NCBI RefSeq assembly: GCF_003688285.1
Contig: NZ_RCNT01000010.1
Coordinates: 1 to 64,000 of the forward strand
Length of the DNA: 64,000 bases
Reading direction: 5' to 3'
DNA from: Rhodophyticola porphyridii
GTDB taxonomy: Bacteria > Pseudomonadota > Alphaproteobacteria > Rhodobacterales > Rhodobacteraceae
Positions 43,820 to 53,538 of this stretch are shown here, piece by piece. The translations under genes and the position numbers were made by a program. Each line of letters starts with the position of its first letter. Position 1 is the stretch's first letter. Under the pieces are notes generated by a model. That model was not told where the DNA came from and did no database searches. It saw only the letters and a list, made by a program, of their open reading frames with translations.

Positions 43820-44863
43820 ATGATTGTGGAGCGCCAGGGACAGATCGCACTCGCAGGCCCGGTGGCCGCGATCCTGCGGTTCGTGTTCGTGGTCGCGCTG
43901 ACCTTTCTGGGCCTTCTGGCGCTCACCTTCTTCATCGGGCGCGTCGTCCCGATCGACCCGGTGCTGGCCATCGTCGGCGACCGCGCGACGGCCGAGCAGT
44001 ACGAGGCCGCGCGCGTGGCCATGGGTCTCGACCGGCCCCTGATCGTGCAGTTCGGCAGCTACGTTCTCGATGTGCTGCGGTTCGATCTTGGCATGTCGGT
44101 GTCGACAAACCGGCCCGTCGCCGAGGATCTGGCCCGGGTCTTCCCGGCCACGCTGGAAATGGCCACTATCGGGATCATCATCGGTATCGGTCTGGGTGTG
44201 CCGGCCGGCGTTCTGGCCGCCGCCCACCAGGGCCGCTGGACCGATCAGGTGATCCGCGTCTTCGCGCTTCTGGGCTATTCGGTACCAGCTTTCTGGCTCG
44301 GGCTGGTCGGGCTGGCGGTGTTCTATGCGGGCCTTGGCTGGGTCTCGGGACCGGGCCGGGTCGATATCTTCTATGACGGGATCACACCCACTGTCACCGG
44401 TCTGCTGACGGTCGACAGCCTGCTGGACGGCGACTGGGACGTATTCCGCAGTGCGGTGTCACATATCATCCTGCCCGCCACGATCCTCGGCGTTTTCTCG
44501 CTCGCCTATATCGCGCGGATGACACGCTCCTTCATGCTGGACCAGCTCAGCCAGGAATACATCACCACCGCGCGGGTCAAGGGCGTGCCTGAATGGCGGG
44601 TGATCTGGGTCCATGCCTTCGGCGCGATCCGGGTGCCGCTGATCACCGTCATCGGCCTGTCCTATGCGGGGCTGCTGGAGGGCTCGGTGATGATCGAGAC
44701 GGTGTTTTCCTGGCCCGGCATCGGCAATTACCTCACAACGGCCCTGTTCAACGCCGACATGAACGCGGTTCTGGGGGCGACGCTGGTCATCGGGGCGGTC
44801 TTCATCCTCATCAACAAGGTGTCGGACGTGCTGTACCGCGTGCTCGACCCGAGGAGCCGGTGA
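43820..44863 (+). CDS. ABC transporter permease (DppB-like)
   Basis: The 347-residue protein has six hydrophobic segments. It has the BPD_transp_1 loop EYITTARVKGVPEWRVIWVHAF and SVMIETVFSWPGIGNYLTTAL, as in dipeptide/oligopeptide permeases. The ATG at 43820 follows GCGCAGG; longer in-frame starts would run through the operator region. Its stop overlaps the next ATG (TGATG). Confidence 0.9.
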   Translation: MIVERQGQIALAGPVAAILRFVFVVALTFLGLLALTFFIGRVVPIDPVLAIVGDRATAEQYEAARVAMGLDRPLIVQFGSYVLDVLRFDLGMSVSTNRPVAEDLARVFPATLEMATIGIIIGIGLGVPAGVLAAAHQGRWTDQVIRVFALLGYSVPAFWLGLVGLAVFYAGLGWVSGPGRVDIFYDGITPTVTGLLTVDSLLDGDWDVFRSAVSHIILPATILGVFSLAYIARMTRSFMLDQLSQEYITTARVKGVPEWRVIWVHAFGAIRVPLITVIGLSYAGLLEGSVMIETVFSWPGIGNYLTTALFNADMNAVLGATLVIGAVFILINKVSDVLYRVLDPRSR

Positions 44864-45765
44864 TGACGGTGCAAGCCTGGCTTCTGGATGACAGCCCGAA
44901 ATCGCGCGGGCAGGCCGCCGCGGGCCGGGCCTATCGCGTGACACTGGACCTGCTGCGCAATCCGCTCGCGGTGCTGGGCGCGCTGATCATCCTCGGTCTG
45001 ATCCTGACAGCGATCTTCGCCCCCTGGATCGCACCGGAGAGCCCGGTGGGGCAGGACCTGTCGAACCGGCTTCTGCCGCCATCGGCGGAGCACTGGATGG
45101 GCACGGACGAACTTGGCCGGGATATCTTTTCCCGCGTTGTCTATGGTGCGCGGATCACCCTGCTGATCGTCGGACTGGTGGCGGTGATCTCGGCGCCCTT
45201 GGGTCTTCTGATCGGGGCCGTCTCGGGCTATTTCGGCGGCTGGACCGACCGGGTGCTGATGGGGATCACCGATGTGTTCCTGTCGATGCCCAAGCTGATT
45301 CTGGCGCTGGCATTTGCCGCGGCACTTGGCCCGGGGATCGAGAATGCGATCATTGCGATTGCAATCACCACCTGGCCCGCCTATGCCCGCATCGCACGTG
45401 CCGAAACGCTGACCATTCGCAATTCCGAGTTCGTCGCCGCCACCCGGCTTCTGGGCGCCTCGCACACCCGTCTGATCGCGCGGCACATCCTGCCTCTTTG
45501 CACCTCCTCGATGATCATCCGGGTCACGCTCGACATGGCGGGGATCATCCTGACAGCCGCCGGTCTGGGCTTTCTCGGGCTGGGTGCGCAGCCGCCGCTG
45601 CCGGAATGGGGCGCGATGATCTCCCGCGGGCGCAGCTTCATCCTCGATCAATGGTGGGTCGCGACCATGCCGGGCTTTGCGATCATCATCGTCTCGCTCG
45701 GCTTCTGCTTTCTGGGCGACGGGCTGCGCGACGTGCTGGACCCGAAATCGGAGGGGAAATCATGA
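44863..45765 (+). CDS. ABC transporter permease (DppC-like)
   Basis: The 300-residue protein has the OppC-type N-terminal segment (NPLAVLGALIILGLILTAI), GTDELGRDIFSRVVYGAR, and a permease loop EFVAATRLLGASHTRLIARH. It pairs with the DppB-like subunit. It is translationally coupled on both sides. Confidence 0.92.
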   Translation: MTVQAWLLDDSPKSRGQAAAGRAYRVTLDLLRNPLAVLGALIILGLILTAIFAPWIAPESPVGQDLSNRLLPPSAEHWMGTDELGRDIFSRVVYGARITLLIVGLVAVISAPLGLLIGAVSGYFGGWTDRVLMGITDVFLSMPKLILALAFAAALGPGIENAIIAIAITTWPAYARIARAETLTIRNSEFVAATRLLGASHTRLIARHILPLCTSSMIIRVTLDMAGIILTAAGLGFLGLGAQPPLPEWGAMISRGRSFILDQWWVATMPGFAIIIVSLGFCFLGDGLRDVLDPKSEGKS

Positions 45766-46589
45766 CCCTTCTGTCGGTCGAAAACCTCGCCGTCAGCTTT
45801 CCCACATCGCGGGGCCGGGTGAACGTGGTAGACGGCCTGTCCTTCGAGCTTGGGCGGGAACGGCTTGGGATCGTGGGCGAAAGCGGCTCGGGCAAATCGA
45901 TGACCGGACGTGCGATCCTGCGCCTGATCCGCCCGCCCGGGCGCATGACGGGGCGGCTGAGCTTCGAGGGGCGGGATCTGACCAGCCTCGGGGAACGGGA
46001 CATGCGGGCGCTGCGCGGGGCGCGGATCTCCATGATCATGCAGGATCCGCGCTACTCGCTGAACCCGGTCATGACCGTCGGCACCCAGATCGAAGAGGCG
46101 CTGTGGGTCCATGAACGCCTCCCGCGCCGCGACATGCGCGCCCGGGTTCGCGATATGCTGGAGGCCGTGCGCATCGACGATCCGGACCGGGTGGCGCGGC
46201 TTTATCCCCATGAGGTTTCCGGCGGGATGGGCCAGCGGGTGATGATCGCGATGATGCTGATCCCGCGCCCCAGCCTTCTGATCGCCGACGAGCCGACCAG
46301 CGCGCTTGATGTCAGCGTCCAGGGCGATGTGCTGCGCCTGATCGACGATCTGGTGCGCGATCATGGTATGGGCCTGATCCTGATCAGTCACGATCTGCCG
46401 CTGGTGGCACGGTATTGCGACCGGATACTGGTGATGAATGCCGGCCGCATGGTGGAAACCTGCAATGCCGGCGACCTGCATGCCGCCAGCCACCCCTATA
46501 CCAGGGGCCTACTGGCCGCGGTCCCGCGGATGCATGAAACCCGCGATGAACTGCCGGTAATGGATCGCAGCGCATGGGCGGGCACATGA
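45762..46589 (+). CDS. Oligopeptide ABC transporter ATP-binding protein (DppD-like)
   Basis: The 275-residue protein has Walker [16 protein letters not shown], signature [16 protein letters not shown] and Walker [17 protein letters not shown]. The C-terminal [12 protein letters not shown] is typical of peptide-importer ATPases. It overlaps both neighbours by 4 bp. Confidence 0.92.
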   Translation: MTLLSVENLAVSFPTSRGRVNVVDGLSFELGRERLGIVGESGSGKSMTGRAILRLIRPPGRMTGRLSFEGRDLTSLGERDMRALRGARISMIMQDPRYSLNPVMTVGTQIEEALWVHERLPRRDMRARVRDMLEAVRIDDPDRVARLYPHEVSGGMGQRVMIAMMLIPRPSLLIADEPTSALDVSVQGDVLRLIDDLVRDHGMGLILISHDLPLVARYCDRILVMNAGRMVETCNAGDLHAASHPYTRGLLAAVPRMHETRDELPVMDRSAWAGT

Positions 46590-47320
46590 CCGCGATTTCA
46601 CTCAACCATGTCGATATCGCCTATGACGGGCAGCGTGTCGTCCACGATGCGAGCTTCGAGGTCGCGACAGGCGAAAGCTTCGCACTGGTCGGCGAAAGCG
46701 GATCGGGCAAATCGACGGTGCTGAAGGCGATTGCGGGGCTCGCACCGGAATGGAGCGGTCGGATCGAGGTGCTGGGCCAGCCCGGCAGCCACCGGCCCGA
46801 CCGGACACTGGCGCGACACTGCCAGATGGTGTTTCAGGACCCTTACGGCTCGCTCCACCCGCGCAAGACGGTGGACGCGGTGCTGTCGGAACCTCTGGCA
46901 ATCCACCGGATCGGCGGACAGGACGCCAGGGTCGAACAGGCGCTGGCCGATGTCGGGCTTGATCGGCGCTTCCGGTTTCGCTACCCACACCAGCTTTCGG
47001 GCGGGCAGCGCCAGCGGGTCGCGATTGCGCGCGCGCTGATGCTGGAGCCGCAGGTGATGCTGCTGGACGAACCCACCAGCGCGCTGGATGTCAGCGTGCA
47101 GGCGGAGATCCTGAACCTCCTCAAACGGTTGCGCAGGGAGCGCGGTCTGACCTATCTGATGGTCACCCATAATCTGCCGGTGGTCAGTTTCCTCTGCGAA
47201 CGGATGGCGGTGATGAACAAAGGCCGGATCGTGGAAATCGCGCCCGCCACGGCCCTGCACGACGGGGCGTTCCGCGACCCGTACACACAGAAACTCTATG
47301 CTGCCAGCGGCGGCGCCTGA
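46586..47320 (+). CDS. Oligopeptide ABC transporter ATP-binding protein (DppF-like)
   Basis: The 244-residue protein has Walker [19 protein letters not shown], signature LSGGQRQRVAIARALM and Walker [19 protein letters not shown]. It is the second ATPase of the importer. It starts inside the stop of the previous gene. Confidence 0.92.
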   Translation: MTAISLNHVDIAYDGQRVVHDASFEVATGESFALVGESGSGKSTVLKAIAGLAPEWSGRIEVLGQPGSHRPDRTLARHCQMVFQDPYGSLHPRKTVDAVLSEPLAIHRIGGQDARVEQALADVGLDRRFRFRYPHQLSGGQRQRVAIARALMLEPQVMLLDEPTSALDVSVQAEILNLLKRLRRERGLTYLMVTHNLPVVSFLCERMAVMNKGRIVEIAPATALHDGAFRDPYTQKLYAASGGA

Positions 47321-47342
47321 GCAGGCAAAGGAGCAGACAAGC

Positions 47343-47864
47343 ATGCCATTCGATCCCGGTTCAGATCGCGCAGCCGAGCGCATTTTCCTCGCCGATCTGG
47401 CCACGGCCAGAAATGCGCCGGCCGTGTTCGCGGCGCTGCATGCCTTTAGCGACGCGCTTCTCCCCGTGCGCCTGTGGACAGTGATGACCGTGGATGAAAG
47501 CGCAGGGCTGGCGCGGCGCGCCTACACGAACATGCCCGATGCCTACCCGGTCTCCGGCACCAAACCGATTGTCCAGAATGAGTGGTTCGATATCATTCAG
47601 GGCCGGCATGAATGCTTTGTCGCCAACACGCTCAGCGATATCGCCAAGGTTTTCCCCGATCATGAGCTGATCGGCTCCCTCGGATGCGCATCTGTCCTCA
47701 ATCTGCCGGTCGTGGCGGGTGGAGAGATCCTCGCGACCGTCAATCTGCTGGATGGGGAGGGGTTTTTCAGCTCCGACCGGGTGGCGCGCCTCGCCGACAG
47801 TCTGGCCCTGCCCGCGCTGACGGCCATGCTTGCCGCGCGGCATCTCTCCTCCGCCGTTCGATAG
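47343..47864 (+). CDS. GAF-domain protein at the end of the peptide transporter operon
   Basis: A 173-residue soluble protein made of one GAF-like domain (RLWTVMTVDESAGLARRAYT, CASVLNLPVVAGGEILATVNL). It has an AAAGGAG ribosome binding site 23 bp after the ATPase gene. It probably senses a ligand or acts as a small enzyme-like GAF protein within the transported compound's pathway. No output domain is attached. Confidence 0.75.
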   Translation: MPFDPGSDRAAERIFLADLATARNAPAVFAALHAFSDALLPVRLWTVMTVDESAGLARRAYTNMPDAYPVSGTKPIVQNEWFDIIQGRHECFVANTLSDIAKVFPDHELIGSLGCASVLNLPVVAGGEILATVNLLDGEGFFSSDRVARLADSLALPALTAMLAARHLSSAVR

Positions 47865-47990
47865 CACCGGGAACGGCCCGACGGGCGGCGGGCGCTGCAT
47901 CCGGCGGACCCGATCACCGAATCGAGATTGGACAAATCCGGCCGAAGCGCACAGGCTTGACCCTGCGGCAGATACGGACTGGACGGCTCC

Positions 47991-48455
47991 ATGCGACATA
48001 ACCGAGTTTTCGCGGCGTTTCTTGCGCTGTCATCCCCCCTTATCCTCGCGGCCCCCGCATTTGCCGAGGGCCAGCGCGTGCAGTTGCGGGGCGAGATCAT
48101 CGACACCTGGTGCTATTTCTCGGGCGTCATGGGCGGGCCCGACGCGGTGGTGGGCTCCGCTCATCACACCTGCGCCCTATGGTGTTCGGCCGGAGGCATC
48201 CCCGTAGGGCTTCTGGCGGAAGACGGCACCGTCTACATGGTCCTGCAGATCGACGACAGCGATGAAAGCGCGGGCGGCGATACGCAGATGCGGCTTGCCA
48301 GCCATGTGGTCAGCGTCGACGGCATGCATTACGAGCGCGACGGGCTGAATTATCTGGTCGTCAGCGAGGTGGTTCAGGATGACGATATTCAGGTGCTCAG
48401 CCATGATGATTTCGGTGTCGTCCCGCCCTTCGCCGTGCCGGAGGATGCCCCATGA
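47991..48455 (+). CDS. Secreted Cys/His-containing protein, unknown
   Basis: The 154-residue protein has a signal peptide (AFLALSSPLILAAPAFAE). The mature region begins with EIIDTWCYFSGVMGGPD and HHTCALWCSAGGIPVGLL, giving Cys and His residues that could bind copper or heme or form disulfides. The rest is strand-rich and acidic. It is the first gene of a four-gene run with an SCO1/SenC protein and a rhodanese. No family name was recognised. Confidence 0.7.
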   Translation: MRHNRVFAAFLALSSPLILAAPAFAEGQRVQLRGEIIDTWCYFSGVMGGPDAVVGSAHHTCALWCSAGGIPVGLLAEDGTVYMVLQIDDSDESAGGDTQMRLASHVVSVDGMHYERDGLNYLVVSEVVQDDDIQVLSHDDFGVVPPFAVPEDAP

Positions 48456-49030
48456 TCGCCCGTGCCCTGACGGCGGCCCTTGCTGCGCTGGCCCTCTCGG
48501 GCCCAGGCGCAGCGCAGGACTTCTCGGAAAACTCCGAAGCGCGCAGCTGGAACCTTTTCGCCGAACAGCCGGCCCGGTTCGAGGCGACGGTTGTCGATAT
48601 CCTGTGCGAGGTCACCGGCAATTGCGCCGAGAACTGCGGCGACGGTCGGCGACAACTGGGGCTTCTGCGCAGCCTGGACGGCGTTCTGGTCTACCCCAAC
48701 AAGAACAGCCAGCCCGCCTTTACCGGTGCCACCGTCGAGTTGCTGCCCTATTGCGGGGCGGAGGTGGAGGTGGACGGCCTGATGCTGGAGGATGCATATC
48801 TGGGCGCGGTGAACATCTACCTGCTGCAACGTATCCGCCGCCTTGGCGACGAGACGTGGGTGAGCGCCAACCGCTGGACCGATGACTGGGCCGAAAACAA
48901 CCCCGATGCAGCGGGCAGCGGACCATGGTTCCGGCGCGATCCGCGCGTGTTGCGCGAAATCGCCGAAGAGGGATACTTCGGTCTGGGGCTGGACCGCGAC
49001 GCGGAGATCCGCGCCGAGCTGTTCCCGTGA
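48452..49030 (+). CDS. Secreted Cys-containing protein, unknown
   Basis: The 192-residue protein has a signal peptide ending at GPGAAQD. Early Cys residues lie in VVDILCEVTGNCAENCGDGRRQLG, with another in LLPYCGAEVEVDGLM. It looks like a partner or diverged relative of the preceding protein, since both open with a short strand, a Cys cluster and a G-rich turn. It overlaps both neighbours by 4 bp, so the cluster is one operon. Confidence 0.7.
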   Translation: MIARALTAALAALALSGPGAAQDFSENSEARSWNLFAEQPARFEATVVDILCEVTGNCAENCGDGRRQLGLLRSLDGVLVYPNKNSQPAFTGATVELLPYCGAEVEVDGLMLEDAYLGAVNIYLLQRIRRLGDETWVSANRWTDDWAENNPDAAGSGPWFRRDPRVLREIAEEGYFGLGLDRDAEIRAELFP

Positions 49031-49590
49031 TCCGGCTGCTTGCCGCCTGTCTGATCGGGCTTGCCGGGGCCGCGCAAGCCGAAGGCGACGCGCTGCCCTT
49101 CGCCCTCGGCGGGGATTTCAGCCTGACCGATCAATCCGGCATGGCCCGCACGCAGGCCGACCCGGAGGGGCAGCCGCAGCTGTTGTTCTTCGGCTATGCC
49201 AATTGTCAGGAAATCTGTTCCGCAACGTTGCCGCTCATGGCGGATGTGGCCGATATTCTGGCCGGCAGGGATCTGGACCTGAGGCTGGTCATGATCACCG
49301 TTGACCCGACGCGCGACACGGTGGCGGATATCGGGCCGCCGCTAGCCCGCATCCATCCCGGTTTCATAGGCCTGACCGGCACCGAGGCCGACTTGCAGAT
49401 CGCCTATGACGCCTTTGGCGTGGACCGCGAGGAGCTGTTCGTCGATCCCGAATATGGCCCTGTTTTTGCCCATGGCAGCATGCTCTACCTGCTGGACGGG
49501 TCCGGGGCGGTGCAGACCCTCCTGCCGCCGATCCTGCCCGCCGAGCAGATCGCCAGGATCGTTCAGGGCTATATCGGCCCCGCGGGCTGA
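49027..49590 (+). CDS. SCO1/SenC/PrrC-family copper chaperone-like protein
   Basis: The 187-residue protein has a signal peptide and a thioredoxin-like SCO fold. It has the copper-binding YANCQEICSATLPLM (CxxxC), the VMITVDPTRDT motif and the conserved His in VFAHGSMLYLLD. SCO proteins deliver copper or keep cysteines reduced during assembly of copper enzymes. The GTG start overlaps the previous stop (GTGA). Confidence 0.92.
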   Translation: MIRLLAACLIGLAGAAQAEGDALPFALGGDFSLTDQSGMARTQADPEGQPQLLFFGYANCQEICSATLPLMADVADILAGRDLDLRLVMITVDPTRDTVADIGPPLARIHPGFIGLTGTEADLQIAYDAFGVDREELFVDPEYGPVFAHGSMLYLLDGSGAVQTLLPPILPAEQIARIVQGYIGPAG

Positions 49591-49594
49591 GCCG

Positions 49595-50068
49595 GTGGCG
49601 GGCCTGACACGGCGCGGTCTGATCCTTGGCGGGGCGGCGCTTGTCGCGGGCACGGGGCTTGCGTGGTCCCTGGGCGGGCAGATGCTGTTCTACGACGCGC
49701 TCCGCCCGGAGATCTCGGGCGGAACCCTCAATGCGGCGGACGCCCACAGGCTGGTCTCCGCCGGCGCGCTCACGCTTGTCGACATTCGCCGCCCCGACGA
49801 ATGGTCCGCCACCGGGTCGCCCGAAGGCGCGATCCGGCTGGATATGCGGCGCGCGGATTTCATCGAGGCGCTGGCAGACCACGTGAGTGGCGCGCGGGGC
49901 GCCCCCATCGCGGTGATCTGCGCCCGAGGCGTCCGCTCCGCGCGGCTGTCCAACCGGCTGACGGAGGCCGGGTTCACCGGAATCATCGACATTCCCGAGG
50001 GCATGCTGGGCACCTCTGCCGGACCGGGATGGCTGGCCCGCGGTCTTCCCGTGAGCCAAGACGGCTAG
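49595..50068 (+). CDS. Rhodanese-domain protein with Tat-type signal
   Basis: The 157-residue protein has a twin-arginine signal (TRRGLILGGAALVAGTGLA) and a rhodanese domain. That domain shows VDIRRPDEWSATGSPEGAI and an active-site Cys in VICARGVRSARL. It should transfer sulfur in the periplasm. The GTG start is 4 bp after the SCO stop. Next to SCO it suggests a Cu and S supply pair. Confidence 0.85.
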   Translation: MAGLTRRGLILGGAALVAGTGLAWSLGGQMLFYDALRPEISGGTLNAADAHRLVSAGALTLVDIRRPDEWSATGSPEGAIRLDMRRADFIEALADHVSGARGAPIAVICARGVRSARLSNRLTEAGFTGIIDIPEGMLGTSAGPGWLARGLPVSQDG

Positions 50069-50131
50069 GCCCGCGGCTCGGCGCAGCGTTCGCAGCGCGC
50101 GGGGCCCGTTCAAGGCCCCGTCCGCGCCCGA

Positions 50132-52027
50132 TTATTCGGCCGCGATCCGGTCGGCGGGAGGGGACTGCAAGGCCTGTGCGAACCGGCGACGTTCCATCAG
50201 CGCGCGGCGGATGATCGGCGGGGCGTTCAATGTCTCGGGCGTTCCCAGCTGCCGGTGCGACCATCGGCGCGCGTCCAGATCCACCCCGCTGAGTGCCGAG
50301 AGCGGGATAGCGGCGGCAAGGCTGAGTGCGATCGGCGCGAGCCAGAGCGTCACCAGACCCAGCGCCATACCCGCCATCAGCAGCAGGCCGATCAGCGTTT
50401 CGACGATGTGGAACTTGATCAGCACCCCTGCCCCGTATCGCACCCCCCTGCGCCGTTGCGGCCGCCATGCCGCCTGCCGCCCGAGCGCCGAACGCAGAAC
50501 AGCCAGCGATTGGTGGATCATCAGGATCGGGGCATAGAGGATCGACAGGGAAATCTCCGCCAGAAGCGAGATCAGGAACTGCCGCAGCCCGCCCAGATCG
50601 CGCAGCCGCAGGCCAAGCCGCCGGATCGTACATGCCGCGACAAGTTTCGGGGCCAGCAGCATCCCGTACATGAAGATCAGGATCGCCAGATTGTTCGCCG
50701 TGGTGATCTCGGGCCATGTAACCTGAGGATTCAGCCCGCTGAAATAGCGGATCACATTGGCCTCGTCGCCATTGCCGATCAGGGCCCAGACCACCAGAAG
50801 CACGAACCATGCCGGCGACAGGAGATAGGCCATCGCTCCGCTGAACAGATGAAAGCGGGACACCGGGTGCAGACCGCGCGTGGCCAGAAGGCCCAGATGC
50901 TGCAGATTGCCCTGGCACCAGCGCCGATCGCGCAGGATATAGTCGATCAGGGTCGGCGGTGCTTCCTCATAGCTGCCTTCGATCCGGGGCAGGAACCGCA
51001 CCGCCCATCCGGCCCGACGCAGCAACCCCGCCTCGACGAAATCATGGCTGAGGATCATCTGCGTCCCGCCCCGCGAAGAGCGCAGCCGGGGCAGCCCGGC
51101 ACAGGCCGCGAAGGCCGCGCTGCGGATGATCGCGTTATGGCCCCAGTAATTGCCCTCGCGATCTGTCCAGCGGGCCAGACCTTCGGCCAGCGGCGTACCA
51201 TAGACGCGGTTGGAGAACTGCTGGATCCTGCCGAACACCGTGCGCGCGCCATAGAGCAGCGGGAAGGACTGGATCAACCCGGCCGAGGGGTCGCGCGCCA
51301 GCGTATCGGTCAGCGCGGCGATGGCCGGCGCACTCATCAGGCTGTCGGCATCCAGAACCAGCATCGCACTGTAGGCCCCGCCCCACCCTTCGACCCAATC
51401 GGCCAGATTGCCGATCTTGCCATCGGTATTGGAGATCCGCCGGCGGTAATGCAGCCTCGCATCGGGCAGGCTGGCCTTCAGGGTGAAAAACGCCCGGATC
51501 TCCTGCCCGGCCACGGCCTCGTCGGTCGTGTCGGAGAGGATGAAAAGCGTGTAGCGGTGGCCGCCGGGCCGGGCCCCGAGCCCGGACAGCATGGCCGCGG
51601 CATTGCCGAACACATCGGCAGGCACCTCGTTGAAGATCGGCACCAACAGGGCCACGTCCATCGGCGCGGCCGTGGCGGCGCTGTCCGCAGGCCGGGCGCG
51701 GGAGGGCCGCAGGATCACCGTCGCAATGCCCAGAACCGCCGTGCTGACCGACAACGCGATCCAGAAAAACGTGACGGCGACGATTGCGATCAGCGCGCCC
51801 TCGAAACCGCTCAGCCCATCCATCGCGAACCAGTCGGTGAAGGCCGCGACGAGCGCCAAGGTGGTCGCGACCGCAGGCAGGAATGTCGCCAGCCGCCAGA
51901 TCCATGCCCGCGACGGCCCCCAGCCCCCCGGCGCGTTTTCGTCGCGATAGGGCCGGTTCAGCCGCTGGATCGGCCGGCTGAGCGGGGCCGGCGGCGGCAT
52001 CCAGTCATCGGGTCGCTGAACGGTCAT
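50132..52027 (-). CDS. opgH: Osmoregulated periplasmic glucan glucosyltransferase OpgH
   Basis: The 631-residue membrane glycosyltransferase family 2 protein has the motifs VALLVPIFNEVPADVFGN, AMLVLDADSLMSAPAI (DxD) and LRDRRWCQGNLQHLGLL (QxxRW-type). Several transmembrane segments flank the catalytic domain. It polymerises glucose from UDP-glucose into the periplasmic glucan backbone. The ATG at 52027 overlaps the opgG stop by 4 bp. Confidence 0.94.
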   Translation of the reverse strand: MTVQRPDDWMPPPAPLSRPIQRLNRPYRDENAPGGWGPSRAWIWRLATFLPAVATTLALVAAFTDWFAMDGLSGFEGALIAIVAVTFFWIALSVSTAVLGIATVILRPSRARPADSAATAAPMDVALLVPIFNEVPADVFGNAAAMLSGLGARPGGHRYTLFILSDTTDEAVAGQEIRAFFTLKASLPDARLHYRRRISNTDGKIGNLADWVEGWGGAYSAMLVLDADSLMSAPAIAALTDTLARDPSAGLIQSFPLLYGARTVFGRIQQFSNRVYGTPLAEGLARWTDREGNYWGHNAIIRSAAFAACAGLPRLRSSRGGTQMILSHDFVEAGLLRRAGWAVRFLPRIEGSYEEAPPTLIDYILRDRRWCQGNLQHLGLLATRGLHPVSRFHLFSGAMAYLLSPAWFVLLVVWALIGNGDEANVIRYFSGLNPQVTWPEITTANNLAILIFMYGMLLAPKLVAACTIRRLGLRLRDLGGLRQFLISLLAEISLSILYAPILMIHQSLAVLRSALGRQAAWRPQRRRGVRYGAGVLIKFHIVETLIGLLLMAGMALGLVTLWLAPIALSLAAAIPLSALSGVDLDARRWSHRQLGTPETLNAPPIIRRALMERRRFAQALQSPPADRIAAE

Positions 52028-53538
52028 GCGGTCCACCGGTAAAGCCAGACTTCGCTGACAAGCACCCCGTCGCGGCGCAGCTGCGCACGAAGCTCGCTGG
52101 TCTCGGCCTCGGCCGGATCGAAGCTGAAGGCAAGCCGCAGGCCGCCCGTGCCGGGATTGCGCTCCAGCACGCCATCGGAGAGCGTCAGGGCGCTGGCGCT
52201 GATGTGATGCGTGTAATCCGACGGATCGCCGCGCAGAAGCGGATGATCCTCGAAATCCACCGCAACCACCTTGCGGATCTGGTCGAACGCGCCGCCGATG
52301 CGGGTGTTGGTGACGGCGGCCACGTCGGGCAGCGCCCCCGGCGTGTCGCCCCAACTCATCCGATAGGCGAAATCATGGGCCGTGCCCGCGGGGATCACAT
52401 CCCGCGGACGCCAGAAGGCGACGATATTGTCATAGATCTCCCGGTCGGCGGGGATCTCCACCAGTTGTACCGAGCCCGCGCCCCAATTCGCCGCTGGCGT
52501 GATCCAGAGCGACGGGCGGTTTTCGTAGCGGGCTTCGAAATCGCCGAAATCCTCCACCTCGCGGGCCCGCTGCATCAGGCCGAACCCGCGCGGCCCATCG
52601 TCGACGAAATGGCTGATCTGAAGGGTCCGCGGATTGGCAAGCGGCCGCCACAACCGTTCCCCCGCCCCGTTCCAGATCAAGAGCCCGTCGCTGTCATGCA
52701 CCGCCGGGCGGAAATCGTCGAACCGGATATGGTTGGTTTCGTCGAACAGGAACATCGAGGTGAGCGGCGCCAGCCCCACATGATCCAGATCGCGTCGCGG
52801 GAACACGGTTGCGCGCACCTCGACGGTGGTGGGGCGCCCGGCGCGGATGGAAAAGCTGTAGGCCCCGGTGGTCGAAGGCCCGTCGAGCAGGGCGTGGACC
52901 ATGTAAGTGTCGCTGCCCGGCGCGGGCGCCTCGACCCAGAAACGGGTAAAGTCGGGGAACTCCTCCCCTTCCGCATCTCCGGTACCAAGGGCAAGCCCGC
53001 GCGCGGACAGGCCGTAGGTCTGACCGTTGGCGATGGCACGGAAATAGCTGGCCCCCTGAAAGACCATGAACTCCTCGAAGATCCCGGGCGTGTTCAACTC
53101 GGCCCGAAGACGCAGGCCTGAATAGCCCATCGTCTCGTCAACGGGCAGATCGGGAAACTGGTCGGTCCGGTCGAACAGGCCGATATCGAAGCCAAGCGTC
53201 TGCGCGACACCGTTTTCGACGAGATTGATTTCGACCGGCCGGGGAAAATACAGCCCCGCAGCGAACAGATCCAGATGAAGCGGCCGGTCTGTCCCGGTCC
53301 AGATGCCCCGCTGGCTGTTGAACCAGATCATCCGGTACTGGTCATAGCTGAGATCCCGCCATGGCGCGGGCACCTCGGGGACGGGCTGATAGGGCCGGGC
53401 CGCCAGCGCCTCGGCCTCCGCCCACAGCCAGTCGGTAGAGAACGGGTGCCTGCCCGTAATCAGCTCGGCGCGCAGGGTCCGGGGCAACGCGGCCGCGGCG
53501 GCAAGGACGGACAGGAATGTGCGCCGGTGCAGGGTCAT
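52024..53538 (-). CDS. opgG: Periplasmic glucan biosynthesis protein OpgG/OpgD type
   Basis: The 504-residue protein has a signal with twin arginine (LHRRTFLSVLAAAAALP) and the MdoG fold (SYDQYRMIWFNSQRGIW, TSMFLFDETNHIRFDDFRP, RENP-like repeats). Such proteins shape or release the glucan in the periplasm. The Tat-like RRTFL is more typical of OpgD than OpgG, so the symbol is a best guess. It is coupled to opgC and opgH. Confidence 0.88.
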   Translation of the reverse strand: MTLHRRTFLSVLAAAAALPRTLRAELITGRHPFSTDWLWAEAEALAARPYQPVPEVPAPWRDLSYDQYRMIWFNSQRGIWTGTDRPLHLDLFAAGLYFPRPVEINLVENGVAQTLGFDIGLFDRTDQFPDLPVDETMGYSGLRLRAELNTPGIFEEFMVFQGASYFRAIANGQTYGLSARGLALGTGDAEGEEFPDFTRFWVEAPAPGSDTYMVHALLDGPSTTGAYSFSIRAGRPTTVEVRATVFPRRDLDHVGLAPLTSMFLFDETNHIRFDDFRPAVHDSDGLLIWNGAGERLWRPLANPRTLQISHFVDDGPRGFGLMQRAREVEDFGDFEARYENRPSLWITPAANWGAGSVQLVEIPADREIYDNIVAFWRPRDVIPAGTAHDFAYRMSWGDTPGALPDVAAVTNTRIGGAFDQIRKVVAVDFEDHPLLRGDPSDYTHHISASALTLSDGVLERNPGTGGLRLAFSFDPAEAETSELRAQLRRDGVLVSEVWLYRWTA

